Assembly (NCBI GenBank): GCA_947259215.1
Contig: CAMYLJ010000011.1
Coordinates: forward strand, 1 to 50,035
Origin: an uncultured delta proteobacterium
GTDB taxonomy: Bacteria > Myxococcota_A > UBA9160 > JAFDET01
Direction of reading: 5' to 3'
DNA: 50,035 nucleotides
The translations under genes were made by a program, and so were the position numbers. Positions 31,666 through 40,798 of the stretch are shown here, piece after piece; within the stretch, counting starts at the first letter, position 1, and every line of letters starts with the position of its first letter. The notes beneath the pieces are model-generated. The model did no database searches. It had not been told where the DNA came from and saw only the letters and a program-made list of their open reading frames with translations.

Positions 31666-33069
31666 GTGTCGCACTACGAACGCCTCTCCGCGCTGGACGC
31701 CTCCTTCCTCGGCCTGGAGGAGGCGAACGCGCGCTGGCACGAGGGCGCGGTCATGCTCTTCGACCGCGGGCCCCTGACGACTCCCGATGGAGCCGTCGAC
31801 GTCCCGAAGATCGCCCGCGTCTACGCCTCGGCGCTCGACCGCGTGGAACGCTACCGGCAACGGCTCGCCACGATCCCGTGGCTCGACCATCCGGTCTGGG
31901 TGGACGACCCGAGCTTCGACCTGCGCTTCCACATCCGGCACGTCGCCCTGCCGCGTCCGGGCAGCGAACGTCAGCTCAAGCGCGTGTGCGGATACCTGCT
32001 CTCGCAGCCGCTCGACATGACCCGACCGCTGTGGGAGGTCTGGGTCGTGGAGGGCCTGGAGGACGGCCGCTTCGCCCTGGTGACGAAGACCCACCACTGC
32101 ATGGTGGACGGCGCGTCGGGCATGAGCATCCTGGCAGCCCTGCTGCGCGCCGAGCCGGACGCGAGCTGCGACGATCCCCAGCCGTGGTCGCCGCGCCCGG
32201 CGCCCTCGGGCGCCGAGCTGGTCGGCAACGAGCTCGCCCGACGGCTCACGGCGCCGCTCGCGCTCGCCCGGCCGCTGCGCCACCCGCTCCAGGCACTGCA
32301 ATCGGCGCGCGACGTGGCGACGGGCATCCTGGAAGCCGCGCGGCTCGGCTGGAGCGGCGCCTCGGACACCCTCTTCAATCCCGAGCAGATCGGCCCGCAT
32401 CGGCGCTTCGACTGGGCCGAGATGTCGCTCGCCGACGTGAAGGAGGTCAAGAATCGCCTGGGCGGCACCGTGAACGACGTAGTGCTCGCCACGGCGGCCG
32501 GCGCCATCGGGGAGTTCCTGCGCCAGCACCGCACGTCCACCCGCGAGCTCGACTTCCGAGCCCTGGTCCCGGTGAGCATCCGCTCGGAGAAGGAGACGCG
32601 CACCCTCGGCAACCGGGTCGCCATGATGATGGCGGAGCTTCCGGTCGGCGAGCGCGATCCGCGCGAGCGCCTGCGCCGGGTCGCGGAGACCACGGGACGT
32701 CTCAAGAGCTCGAAACAGGCCCTCGGCGTCGGCTGGCTCGAGGACTTCGCCGACCGCATCGGAGGCCGCTTCTTCCTGGAGCTGAGCCGGTCGGCGACCC
32801 GCAGCCGGCCCTTCAACGTGGCCGTGACCAACGTCCCGGGGCCGCCCATGCCCCTCTACCTGATGGGGGCCCGCCTGCGCGCGATCTACCCGATGATGCC
32901 GCTCTTCTCGAACCAGGCTCTCGGGGTCGCGGTGATCAGCTACGCGGGGCAGGTATTCTGGGGCTTCAACTCGGACTGGGACACCCTGCCGGACCTCCAC
33001 GACCTGGTGGTGGGCGTCGGCAGCGACTTCGAGCAGCTGCGCAAGGCCGCCAGCCAGCCGGCGGCGTAG
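31666..33069 (+). CDS. Wax ester synthase/diacylglycerol acyltransferase (WS/DGAT), copy 1
   Basis: The 467 aa protein from GTG 31666 has the family motif HHCMVDG (143-149; HHxxxDG) which transfers acyl groups from acyl-CoA to a fatty alcohol or diacylglycerol. It also shows PLWEVWVVEGLEDGRFALVT, the segment NDVVLATAAGAIGEFLRQH with the second conserved N-D-V motif, and the C-terminal FNVAVTNVPGPPMPLYLMGA and NQALGVAVISYAGQVFWGFN. Length (about 450-480 aa) is normal for bacterial WS/DGATs. It probably makes wax ester or triacylglycerol storage lipid at the cytoplasmic membrane. A second copy lies at 35917-37320. Confidence 0.9.
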   Translation: MSHYERLSALDASFLGLEEANARWHEGAVMLFDRGPLTTPDGAVDVPKIARVYASALDRVERYRQRLATIPWLDHPVWVDDPSFDLRFHIRHVALPRPGSERQLKRVCGYLLSQPLDMTRPLWEVWVVEGLEDGRFALVTKTHHCMVDGASGMSILAALLRAEPDASCDDPQPWSPRPAPSGAELVGNELARRLTAPLALARPLRHPLQALQSARDVATGILEAARLGWSGASDTLFNPEQIGPHRRFDWAEMSLADVKEVKNRLGGTVNDVVLATAAGAIGEFLRQHRTSTRELDFRALVPVSIRSEKETRTLGNRVAMMMAELPVGERDPRERLRRVAETTGRLKSSKQALGVGWLEDFADRIGGRFFLELSRSATRSRPFNVAVTNVPGPPMPLYLMGARLRAIYPMMPLFSNQALGVAVISYAGQVFWGFNSDWDTLPDLHDLVVGVGSDFEQLRKAASQPAA

Positions 33070-33075
33070 CGCACC

Positions 33076-34101
33076 TCAGGCCGCCTGAAGCCGCTCGACG
33101 ACCTTGGCGAACGCCAGGTCGTGGGAGGGGTCCTTCGGCATGCGCAGGCTGATCCCCTGGGCGACGCCGGCGTAGCGCTCGAGCAGGACGTCGGCCACGG
33201 CCTCGAAGGGGGCGCTCGGCACCAGCACGTCGAGCATCTCGTCCGTCAGGAGCTCAGCCATCTCACCCCAGCGGCCCTCTCGGGTGCAGCGCAGGAGTCC
33301 TTCGTGCACGTGGCCCCATCCGTGGTGGTCGAGGCTCGCCCGGTAGGCCGGCGTGGAGTAGGTGAACGTCAGCACCTCGTGGGCGGCCTTGCGTTCGGCC
33401 GCCACCCCGCCCGCGTCCGGTCCGGTAGCGGTCATGGGATTGGCGATCAGGCGGATCCCGGCCGGGTCGCGACCCGCGCTCTCCGCGCCCTCCGCCAGCT
33501 TCGGGTGCATGACCTCGCGGAGGTAGGCCGCGGAGGAGTTGGTGGGATGCGCGATCACCACGTCCGCCACCTCGCCGGCCACCTTCGTCATGCGCGGCCC
33601 GACGGCGCCGAGCGCGATCGGGATCCGAGGGTGGTCGATCGGACCCGGGCTGAAGAACGGCTGCATGCGATCGATGCTGTAGGACTCGCTGTGGTAGTCG
33701 AGCTTGCCGCCCGTCTGCCAGCACTCGAAGATGGCGCGCAGGGCGCCCACGTAGTCGCGCATGCGCGGCGCCGGCGCCGACCAGGGCATGCCGAACCGCC
33801 GCACCACGTTGCCCTTCACCTGCGGGCCCAGGCCCAGCTCGAAGCGCCCGCCCGACAGGGCCTGGAGGCCCCAGGCGTCCTGGGCCAACAGCATGGGGCT
33901 GCGGGCGAAGGCGACGACCACGCCCGTCGTGACGCGGATGCGCTCCGTGTGCTCGAGCGCCAGCAGCGCGTACAGGATGCCATCGTGAACGGCCTCGGGC
34001 ACGATCAGTCCGTCGTAACCCAGCGCCTCGGCGCGGCGCGCGTGGGCCGGGATCGCCGCCAGCGGCAGCTGGATGTCGTCGATGGAGGCGTAGACCTTCA
34101 T
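33076..34101 (-). CDS. LLM-class F420-dependent oxidoreductase (TIGR03617-like), paralog
   Basis: The 341 aa protein begins MKVYASIDDIQLPLAAIPAH and shows the same landmarks as the gene at 24923-25945: RIRVTTGVVVAFARSPMLLA, RFELGLGPQVKGNVVRRFGM and IALGAVGPRMTKVAGEVADV. It stands on the opposite strand from its neighbours, ending 7 bp from the WS/DGAT stop and diverging from the carboxyltransferase gene at 34189. It probably works on a hydrophobic or CoA-linked substrate, with F420 as the likely cofactor on family grounds. Confidence 0.87.
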   Translation of the reverse strand: MKVYASIDDIQLPLAAIPAHARRAEALGYDGLIVPEAVHDGILYALLALEHTERIRVTTGVVVAFARSPMLLAQDAWGLQALSGGRFELGLGPQVKGNVVRRFGMPWSAPAPRMRDYVGALRAIFECWQTGGKLDYHSESYSIDRMQPFFSPGPIDHPRIPIALGAVGPRMTKVAGEVADVVIAHPTNSSAAYLREVMHPKLAEGAESAGRDPAGIRLIANPMTATGPDAGGVAAERKAAHEVLTFTYSTPAYRASLDHHGWGHVHEGLLRCTREGRWGEMAELLTDEMLDVLVPSAPFEAVADVLLERYAGVAQGISLRMPKDPSHDLAFAKVVERLQAA

Positions 34102-34188
34102 GGAGACGTCGCGCGGAGTCTAGCCGACGCGGGCGGCCAGCCGAGGCGCGCGGGGATGTACACTGTGCGCTTCCGGGAGGACGCTCGG

Positions 34189-35676
34189 GTGGCAGGGAAG
34201 AAGGGGCGCGAGGAGAACCGCAAGGCGTGGGAAGCGTGGCTCCAGCAGCTCGCGCAGCATCGCAGCCGCGCCCTCGAGATGGGCGGCCCCGAGCGCGTGA
34301 CGCGGCTCATGCACGAACGCGGCAAGCTCGACGCGCGCCAACGCATCGAGAGGCTCTTCGACCCCGGGACGTTCGTCGAGCTGGGCCAGCTGGTCGGCAC
34401 CCTCGACGACATCCCGGGCGACGCCTACGTGTGCGGGCTCGGGCGGATCCACGGCCGGCCCGCCCTGGCGGGCGCCGAGGACTTCTCGCTGCTGGGTGGC
34501 TCCATCGGAGTCGGAGGCACCTCCAAGCGCCACCGCATCGCGGAGCTGGCACTCCAGGAGCGCGTGCCGCTGGTCACGATGCTCGAGGGCGCGGGCCACC
34601 GGCTCACCAACACCGGCCACGCACGCGCGCCCCACGACCTGCTGGCCCTGGCCGATCTCTCCGGGCACGTGCCCATGGTGTGCCTGGTGCTGGGTGCCGC
34701 GGCCGGTCACAGCGCGCTGGCCGCGCCGCTCTCGGACTTCGTGATCATGTCCGAGGCCGGCTGCATGTTCTCCGGCGGACCGCCGCTGGTGAAGGCCGCC
34801 ACCGGCGAGGAGGTCACGAAGGAGGAGCTTGGCGGACCCCGGGTCTGCGCCGAGATCGCCGGCACCGCCCACAACGTCGCCCCCGACGACGGCGCCGCCA
34901 TCGAGATGGCGCGCGAGTACCTCGCCTACTTCCCCCTGAACAGCGGGCACTCCCCTCCGCGGCGCGAGAACCCCGACATGGAGCCGCGGCTCGTGGAGGA
35001 GATGCTCGAGATCGTGCCGCCCAACGACCGCAAGCCCTACGACGTGCACGAGGTGATCGCCTGCATCGCCGACGAGGGGCGCTTCTTCGAGGTGCAGCCC
35101 CGCTACGGGCGCTCCCTCGTCACGGGGCTCGCCCACGTGGGCGGGCGCGCGGTCGGGTTCGTCGCCAACAACCCGGCGCAGCTGGCGGGGGCCATCGACT
35201 CCGCGGCGGCCATCAAGGCCACGGACTTCCTCGAGGTGGTGGATGCCTTCGGACACCCGGTGGTGTTCCTCACCGACAACCCGGGCGTGCTGGCGGGCTC
35301 GCGCGCCGAGCGCGAGGGCATCCTCAAGTGGGGCGGCAAGATGTTCCAGGCGGAGCGGCGGTTGCGGGCCCCGAAGATCAACGTCCTGATGCGCAAGGGC
35401 TTCGGCTTCGGCCTGGTCAACATGGCGGCCACGCCCTTCGACCGGCAGACCTTCACCTACGCGCTTCCCAGCGTGAACCTGGCCGCCATGCCGGCCCGCA
35501 GCGGCGGCGAGTCGGCGGGCCTCGACGAGTCCAGCCAGCGGCAGGTCGAGGAAGCCCAGCGCGCCGGCCCCTACCCGCTGGCGAACCGCCTGGGCGTGGA
35601 CGCCATCATCGACCCCCGCGAGATCCGCAATGCCGTGCTGAGCGCGCTGGTGCTCGCCGAGGGGCGCGACCGCTAG
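34189..35676 (+). CDS. Acyl-CoA carboxylase carboxyltransferase subunit (propionyl/methylmalonyl-CoA type)
   Basis: GTG 34189, with GGGAGG eight bases upstream, gives 495 aa; ATG 34156 is an alternative. The sequence shows the acyl-CoA carboxyltransferase fold: RVTRLMHERGKLDARQRIER, EDFSLLGGSIGVGGTSKRHR, MLEGAGHRLTNTGHARAPHD, GGPPLVKAATGEEVTKEELG, ALAHVGGRAVGFVANNPAQL-type and GAIDSAAAIKATDFLEVVDA. It transfers carboxyl from carboxybiotin to an acyl-CoA. No biotin carboxylase or carrier gene is adjacent, so the partner subunits must be elsewhere. Members near WS/DGAT and acyl-CoA genes often carboxylate propionyl-CoA or acetyl-CoA, but specificity cannot be told. Confidence 0.88.
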   Translation: MAGKKGREENRKAWEAWLQQLAQHRSRALEMGGPERVTRLMHERGKLDARQRIERLFDPGTFVELGQLVGTLDDIPGDAYVCGLGRIHGRPALAGAEDFSLLGGSIGVGGTSKRHRIAELALQERVPLVTMLEGAGHRLTNTGHARAPHDLLALADLSGHVPMVCLVLGAAAGHSALAAPLSDFVIMSEAGCMFSGGPPLVKAATGEEVTKEELGGPRVCAEIAGTAHNVAPDDGAAIEMAREYLAYFPLNSGHSPPRRENPDMEPRLVEEMLEIVPPNDRKPYDVHEVIACIADEGRFFEVQPRYGRSLVTGLAHVGGRAVGFVANNPAQLAGAIDSAAAIKATDFLEVVDAFGHPVVFLTDNPGVLAGSRAEREGILKWGGKMFQAERRLRAPKINVLMRKGFGFGLVNMAATPFDRQTFTYALPSVNLAAMPARSGGESAGLDESSQRQVEEAQRAGPYPLANRLGVDAIIDPREIRNAVLSALVLAEGRDR

Positions 35677-35689
35677 AAGCCGGCGAAGA

Positions 35690-35800
35690 GGAAGACCACC
35701 TGGAGGGCGCCGATCACGCCGCCCGCCACGACCTCTCCGACGCTGCCTGGGCGACGCTGCGCGAGCGCTACGAGGACGCGCAGCTCCTGGAGATTCACGA
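35690..35800 (+). pseudogene. Fragment of a carboxymuconolactone decarboxylase-family protein
   Basis: Between the carboxyltransferase stop and the WS/DGAT ribosome site, one plus frame reads HDLSDAAWATLRERYEDAQLLEI. This is characteristic of the C-terminal helix pair of carboxymuconolactone decarboxylase (AhpD-like) proteins, usually L-S-x-E-x-W-x-x-L-x-x-x-F/Y-x-D-A-Q-L-x-E-L. No Cys-containing active site, start or full domain is present, so it is a remnant of about 35 residues. The other strand has an 81-codon frame ending in a hydrophobic tail, which I consider a shadow. Confidence 0.45.
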
Positions 35801-35916
35801 GCGCAGGCGGGCTGTACAGACGAGGCGCCCCCGGGGACCGGGACGACAGGTTTCGGAGCCCGTTTCTTCCGTGGAGTCGCATAATGGCCCTCTCCTCGCA
35901 GAGCAGGAGGACGCCC

Positions 35917-37320
35917 ATGCGACGCCTGAACGGGGTCGATGCCTACTTCCTCTACAGCGAGACGCCGGCCGCACCCAACCACACCCTGAAGATCGGGATC
36001 TACGAGCCCACGCAGCGGCCGGACGGCTACTCCTTCGAGTCGACGAAGGAGCTGATGGCCGCGCGTCTGCACTGCCTGCCGCCCTTCCGCTGGCGCGTCG
36101 TGCCGACGCCGTTCGGGCTCCACCACCCGCTGTTCGTCGAGGACCCGGACTTCGACCTCGAGCGGCACGTGTTCCGGATCGGGGTGCCCGCCCCGGGGAC
36201 GCTCCGGGAGATGTGCGAGATGGTCTCCCAGATCGCGAGCGTCCCGCTCGACCGCAGCCGGCCGCTGTGGGAGGTATGGGTCCTGGAGGGTCTCGAAGGC
36301 GACCGGGTCGGCTTCGTCGCGAAGGTGCACCACGCCCTCGCGGACGGCATGGCCAGCGCGGAGCTGCTGGGCCACTTCTTCGGCACGGAGCCCGGCGGCG
36401 AGGTGGCCCCCGACGACCCGCCCTGGCGACCCGAGGCGATCCCCGCCGCCTGGAAGCGGCTGGCCCTGGCGCTCCTCGACCTGCCGCGAACCGCGTTCGT
36501 CGAGCTGCCCGCGACCTACGGGGCGTACCGGACGGCGCGGCGAAAGACGGCGGAGCGGGCGCGGGCCGGCGAGCCGCGTCCCCCGGCGGTCTCGCGGATG
36601 CCGAGGGTGCCGTTCAACCACCTCCTGACCGCGCACCGCGCCTTCGCCTGTCGCAGCTTCGGGCTCGCCGACGTGAAGACCGTGGGGCGCGCCTTCGGCG
36701 TCACGATCAACGATGTGGTGCTCGCCGCCACGTCCGGCGCGCTGCGCCAGTACCTCGAGGAGCGCGGGGCGCTGCCCGACGCGCCGCTCGTGGGCTCCAT
36801 GCCCTTCTCCATCCGGACCGAGGCAGAGCGCGGCACCTACGGAAATCGCGTGACGACGAACTACGTCGCGCTCCGCAGCGACCTGGAGGATCCGGTCGAG
36901 CGCCTCCGGGCGTGTCACGACGCCGCATCCGTCACCAAGGCCCACTTCCAGGCGACCCGGGGCGCGCAGATCGCCGACTGGCTCGAGTTCTCCCCGCCCC
37001 TGGCGGCCCGCACCATGGGCTTGCTCATCAAGCTCCGCAAGGGACGAGGCTCGCTCGCGGCGAACCTGGTCGTCTCCAACGTCCCGGGGCCCCGGGAGCC
37101 CCTCTACTTCGACCTCGATCGACTGGGCGCGTTCTACTCGATCGGTCCGATCATGGAGGGAACCGGCCTGAACATGACCGTGTGGAGCTACACGGACCAG
37201 CTGAACCTGAGCGTGCTCGCCTGCCGCGAGCTCGTGCCCGACGTCTGGAAGCTGGTCGACGGCTTCGAGGCTTCGCTCCACGAGCTGCGCGAGGCCGCAC
37301 GCCACCACGCCGCGGCCTAG
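35917..37320 (+). CDS. Wax ester synthase/diacylglycerol acyltransferase (WS/DGAT), copy 2
   Basis: ATG 35917 is preceded by AGGAGG about seven bases upstream. The 467 aa protein has HHALADG (138-144) as the HHxxxDG catalytic motif, the neighbouring RPLWEVWVLEGLEGDRVGFV, the second block FGVTINDVVLAATSGALRQY and the C-terminal ANLVVSNVPGPREPLYF and GLNMTVWSYTDQLNLSVL. It shares family features with copy 1 but little sequence beyond the motifs, so the two probably differ in acceptor or chain length. The following gene, an enoyl-CoA hydratase, is 57 bp away on the same strand. Confidence 0.9.
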   Translation: MRRLNGVDAYFLYSETPAAPNHTLKIGIYEPTQRPDGYSFESTKELMAARLHCLPPFRWRVVPTPFGLHHPLFVEDPDFDLERHVFRIGVPAPGTLREMCEMVSQIASVPLDRSRPLWEVWVLEGLEGDRVGFVAKVHHALADGMASAELLGHFFGTEPGGEVAPDDPPWRPEAIPAAWKRLALALLDLPRTAFVELPATYGAYRTARRKTAERARAGEPRPPAVSRMPRVPFNHLLTAHRAFACRSFGLADVKTVGRAFGVTINDVVLAATSGALRQYLEERGALPDAPLVGSMPFSIRTEAERGTYGNRVTTNYVALRSDLEDPVERLRACHDAASVTKAHFQATRGAQIADWLEFSPPLAARTMGLLIKLRKGRGSLAANLVVSNVPGPREPLYFDLDRLGAFYSIGPIMEGTGLNMTVWSYTDQLNLSVLACRELVPDVWKLVDGFEASLHELREAARHHAAA

Positions 37321-37377
37321 CGTCACCGAAAGCCGCAACGGCTCGAATCCAACGAAAGAGATCGAGGATTTCGCATC

Positions 37378-38217
37378 ATGGATGCAATCGAACTGGGCCA
37401 GGGACGGATCCGGCTGGAACGGGACGGCGGCCTGGCCCACGTCGTACTGAACCGGCCGGAAAAGAAGAACGCCTTGGACCAGGGGATGTTCGAGGGCCTG
37501 CGGGAGGCGGCGCAGCAGCTGGGACGAGACCGTGGGGTGCGCGCCGTCGTCCTCTCGGGCGCCGGTGACTGCTTCTGCTCCGGGCTCGACTTCTCGACGT
37601 TCGGCGCCATGGCGAACGACGGCCTGGACGCCGAGAGCGAGGCGGTGGCCGCCGCCGCGCGCGACCTCTCCCCCGACGGCGCCAACGCCGCCCAGCAGAT
37701 CGCCTGGCTGTGGCAGGAGCTGCCGGTGCCGGTGGTCGCCGCGGTACAGGGCGCCGCCTACGGAGGTGGCTTCCACATCGCGCTGGGTGCGGACGTGCGC
37801 CTCATCGCCCCCGACGCGCGCATCGCCTTCGTGGAGATCACCTGGGGGCTGGTGCCCGACCTCTCCGGCACCCAGGCGCTGCGGCGGCTGGTCCCGCTGG
37901 ACGTGGCGAAGAAGCTCGTCTTCAGCGGCGAACCCATCACCGGCGAGCAGGCGGTGGCCATGAACCTGGGTACGGAGCTCTCGGAGCAGCCGCTGGAGGA
38001 CGCCTTCGCCCTGGCCCGGGTGATCGCCTCGCGCAGCCCGGACGCGATCCGCGCCGCCAAGCGCCTGCTGAACGCCTCGGGCCTGGTCTCCCTCGCAGAG
38101 GGACTCGCCAACGAGTTCCGCGCCTCGGCCGGTCTCATGGGCGGCGCCAACCAGATGGAGGCGGTGGTGGCGCGGCTCCAGAAGCGCGAGCCGAAGTTCG
38201 TGGATCCCAAGAGTTGA
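37378..38217 (+). CDS. Enoyl-CoA hydratase/crotonase-family protein
   Basis: The 279 aa protein is a crotonase-fold enzyme. The first oxyanion segment is GDCFCSGLDFSTFG and the second is GAAYGGGFHIALGADVRLIA, both backbone hydrogen-bonding sites for the CoA thioester. The catalytic segment FVEITWGLVPDLSGTQALRR has Glu at the position of the crotonase catalytic residue. The C-terminal tail with ANEFRASAGLMGGANQMEAV matches proteins annotated as enoyl-CoA hydratase/isomerase (crotonase). It fits beta-oxidation of the substrates handled by neighbouring dehydrogenases. The exact reaction (hydration or isomerisation) cannot be assigned. Confidence 0.87.
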   Translation: MDAIELGQGRIRLERDGGLAHVVLNRPEKKNALDQGMFEGLREAAQQLGRDRGVRAVVLSGAGDCFCSGLDFSTFGAMANDGLDAESEAVAAAARDLSPDGANAAQQIAWLWQELPVPVVAAVQGAAYGGGFHIALGADVRLIAPDARIAFVEITWGLVPDLSGTQALRRLVPLDVAKKLVFSGEPITGEQAVAMNLGTELSEQPLEDAFALARVIASRSPDAIRAAKRLLNASGLVSLAEGLANEFRASAGLMGGANQMEAVVARLQKREPKFVDPKS

Positions 38218-38426
38218 CGAGGTCTGCCCAACGATCCCCGCGGGGCAGCTCGTCGGGTCCGTCTCTCGAGCAGTCGTGGCCTTGGGGCGCTTGCGCAAGC
38301 CCTTGTGGCGAATCCGCGGGGAATCTGGGCTTGGCGGGGCCACACCAGAGGAAAATCCGGCGCGAAAAGCCCACGGCGTATAACATGGGCGGAACACACG
38401 GGAATCTCTGACGGAGGGCGCAGAGC

Positions 38427-38996
38427 ATGAGTTTCGAGCGAGCGAGGCGGGGCGTCGCGTGGATGGCGGTGGCACTCCTGGTCGGCACCGGAGCCGCAGA
38501 AGCCAAGAGGAAGAACGCGGTGCCGCCCCCGCCCTTCTGGGCAGAGGCCGTCGGCGAGCTGGCCATCTACCTCGTGCCGGGCATCTCGAACGACGCCACC
38601 GGCTTGGATGCGCTCGGGGTCGTGTTCACCTGCATCAACCTGTCGACCACGGAGACGGTGAGCGTGCGCGTGGAGCTCTGGGATGAACAGCCCCTGAACG
38701 ACACGGGTCCGTTCTCCGACAAGACCCTGGACCTCGAGCCGGGAGAGACCCAGATGTGGGAGACCCAGCCCATTCCCAGCATCCAGGCGACCAACATGAA
38801 CGCGGGCAGCTTCGGCAGAGGGGTGGCGCGGATCGTGCAGATCGGCCCCAGCACCATCCCCGTCCTCTGCAGCGCCGAGCGCTGGCTGGTTCCGGGGGCG
38901 ACCAACCTCAGCGAGGCCGCCGTCGGCGAGATGCGGATCATCCCACTCGTGCAGGAGATCACGATCTCAGGCAAGAGGAAGAGGAAGAAGAGGTAG
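38427..38996 (+). CDS. Secreted protein of unknown function with basic C-terminus
   Basis: ATG 38427 has GGAGG upstream and encodes 189 aa with a signal peptide ending near AAEA (about residue 26). The mature protein begins with a Lys/Arg and Pro-rich stretch (KRKNAVPPPPFW), continues as a probable beta-sandwich (GVVFTCINLSTTETVSVRVE) and finishes with a lysine/arginine cluster (KRKRKKR). The two Cys residues might form a disulfide. I recognise no family. It begins a run of exported proteins that continues to the end of the window. Confidence 0.65.
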   Translation: MSFERARRGVAWMAVALLVGTGAAEAKRKNAVPPPPFWAEAVGELAIYLVPGISNDATGLDALGVVFTCINLSTTETVSVRVELWDEQPLNDTGPFSDKTLDLEPGETQMWETQPIPSIQATNMNAGSFGRGVARIVQIGPSTIPVLCSAERWLVPGATNLSEAAVGEMRIIPLVQEITISGKRKRKKR

Positions 38997-39113
38997 TGGG
39001 CGAGCGCGTCCCGCGCTGACTTCGCGGCCCCTGGCAGGCCGTTGACACGCCTCGCTCCGTCGTGGTTCACTCGACCAAGGCGGGATCGCTCGCTCGGGGG
39101 CGAGAGCACGTTT

Positions 39114-40517
39114 ATGATGAACGCCGCGCCGCGCGGGCCGGACTTAGCCCGGGCGTCCCGGAGCGGCTCCCTCTGGGGACTAATCGCCTTCAGTGTGGCC
39201 ATCGCGCTCGCAACCTGGCCTTCGGGGGCGTGGTCCGCCCGGGTGGTCGCGGTTTCCGACCAGGGCCAGCGGACCGTCTCACCGGGGAACCCCGTCGCGA
39301 TCGCGCTCTTTCTCGAACTCGGGCCTGGTGAATCGGTAACCCGGGTCCGCCTCGAGATCGGCATCACCAACCTCGAGGAGCTGACGTACACCCAGGTGCC
39401 CGACCTGGTATTCGGTGCAATTCCCCACGCCCCCTGGTTCGAGGTCTCGTTCATCGACGACGCGAAGGACTCCTTGCCGGGCGGCGGCGACATCACCGCC
39501 ATGCACCTCTCCCTCGCGAAACCCGTCACCGCAGATGTCGTGTCGGCGCTGCACGAGATCGGGATGGCGGGCGGTCCGGGCCAGGTGCCACTCGGGGGAA
39601 TTCACGGCGTGGCGACGGGAACGGGCGAGATCGCGATCCGCTTCAAGAACTCGGCGCGGAAGAATCGCTGCGAGGGGGTGGCGGGTGCGTGCCGGCTGGA
39701 ACTCCCATCGGACCGGATACTGACCACGGGCGTGAAGGTCGGCGGTGCCAAGACGACCCGCGTGGCGCGTGCTGGCTCGAGCCAGCCATCGGTGAGCGCG
39801 GGGCCGTCCACAAAAAGGCCGAAGGCCAAGCCGAAGCAGACCGCCCAGCTGAGAAAGGCGACCGCGCCGCGCAAGAAGAAGGCGCCAGCCAGGACGCCCC
39901 CGGTCTCCGCCGGTCCCGGCCAGTGCCGCGTGGACCTCGAGCAGGCCCAGGTCGATCTGGCCAAGGCCCAGGTCGAGGTCAAGCAGACGCAGCTCGACCT
40001 GGCGCAGATGAAGCTCGGGCTGGAGCAGACCCAGCTCGAGCTCGCGCGAGGGCGGCAAAGTCGAGAGAAGACCCAGGAAGACCTCGCGCAGCTGAAACGC
40101 GACCTCGAAGAGACCCGAGGCGAGCTGCGAAAGTCGGAGGCCGCTCGCGAGAAGGCGCGCGCGGAGCTGACCCCAGCGGCGGAGCGGATCGAGGACCTGG
40201 AAGAGAAGGTCGGCGGACTGCTCGCGCGCCTCGCCGATGCGGACGGGGACGGCGTCTTCGACGCGGCAGACCTCTGCTCGGACACGACGCGGGGCGCCAG
40301 CGCCGACGCGAGCGGGTGCTCCCTGAACCAGTTCTGCAGAGTGCAGGATGTGCGCTCGGACCTCGGCCGTGCTTCGTGTTGGAACGCGGACTTCCTCAAC
40401 GACGAGCCGCTCGGCAACCCCCAGGACTGCAAGGTCGATGGATCGACCTGCCTCGCGTCAAAGCCCAGCGAGAAGCGGACCGGACTCCGCCTTCCCTTCT
40501 TCAGCGACCGCCCCTGA
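39114..40517 (+). CDS. Exported coiled-coil protein with calcium-binding thrombospondin type 3-like segment
   Basis: The likely start is ATG 39114 or 39117; the product is 467 aa. After a hydrophobic signal segment (about residues 15-40) comes a beta-rich domain with EIGITNLEELTYTQVPDLVF, a Lys/Pro/Ala-rich linker with SAGPSTKRPKAKPKQ, and a long heptad-repeat coiled coil (about 275-375: VDLEQAQVDLAKAQVEVKQT, LAQLKRDLEETRGELRKSEA). This is followed by DADGDGVFDAADLCSDTTRG, a calcium-binding thrombospondin type 3-like motif, and a Cys-containing tail. It looks like an extracellular or periplasmic structural protein. I cannot assign a specific family or partner. Confidence 0.65.
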   Translation: MMNAAPRGPDLARASRSGSLWGLIAFSVAIALATWPSGAWSARVVAVSDQGQRTVSPGNPVAIALFLELGPGESVTRVRLEIGITNLEELTYTQVPDLVFGAIPHAPWFEVSFIDDAKDSLPGGGDITAMHLSLAKPVTADVVSALHEIGMAGGPGQVPLGGIHGVATGTGEIAIRFKNSARKNRCEGVAGACRLELPSDRILTTGVKVGGAKTTRVARAGSSQPSVSAGPSTKRPKAKPKQTAQLRKATAPRKKKAPARTPPVSAGPGQCRVDLEQAQVDLAKAQVEVKQTQLDLAQMKLGLEQTQLELARGRQSREKTQEDLAQLKRDLEETRGELRKSEAAREKARAELTPAAERIEDLEEKVGGLLARLADADGDGVFDAADLCSDTTRGASADASGCSLNQFCRVQDVRSDLGRASCWNADFLNDEPLGNPQDCKVDGSTCLASKPSEKRTGLRLPFFSDRP

Positions 40518-40553
40518 ATCAGTGCTGCGTGATCCCGCCCTGGCGAGTCAGGT

Positions 40554-40570
40554 GTTCGGGAAACCGAACA
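40554..40570. repeat. Hairpin containing the motif CGGGAAACCGAACA
   Basis: The sequence GTTCGG, GAAA, CCGAAC forms a six-base-pair stem with a GNRA-type tetraloop 37 bp after the stop of the coiled-coil gene. The 14-mer CGGGAAACCGAACA also occurs at 47882-47895, with a near copy (CGGGAAACCTGAAC) at 47980-47993, both in the promoter region of the amyloid operon. It may be a terminator stem lacking a T-run or a regulator site. Confidence 0.4.
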
Positions 40571-40798
40571 GCGTTGACCCCCTGGGGCAGAACGCCGTTC
40601 AGCTGCGTTTCTCGCAGGGCTCCCGCGCATGCCCACCGACGGTCGCGCTGCGAGCGCTGCCTCGAACCCGCGGATTGGCTAGATTGGCGGCGGTAGGGGA
40701 CGGCGCCGCAGCGGGCGGAAGGCTCGCGAGACGAGGGGTCGCAGCGACCCAACGCCGTCGGTGTTGAGCACTGCGAAGCCAGGGAGGGGTTTCGGACG

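Noticed and set aside
35673-35918. 81-codon minus-strand frame ending in a hydrophobic segment VVAGGVIGALQVVFLFAGF
   Set aside because: It overlaps the clearer carboxymuconolactone decarboxylase remnant on the plus strand and the WS/DGAT ribosome site; no start signal.
34120-38475. 1451-codon minus-strand frame across four plus-strand genes
   Set aside because: It is antisense to well-conserved enzymes and shows the His/Arg/Gly/Val composition of shadow frames.
21019-40590. Recurring GTTGACCCC/TTTGACCCC near 21019, 31051 and 40573
   Set aside because: Only about nine bases are shared and the contexts differ, so chance or a generic -35-like sequence cannot be excluded.
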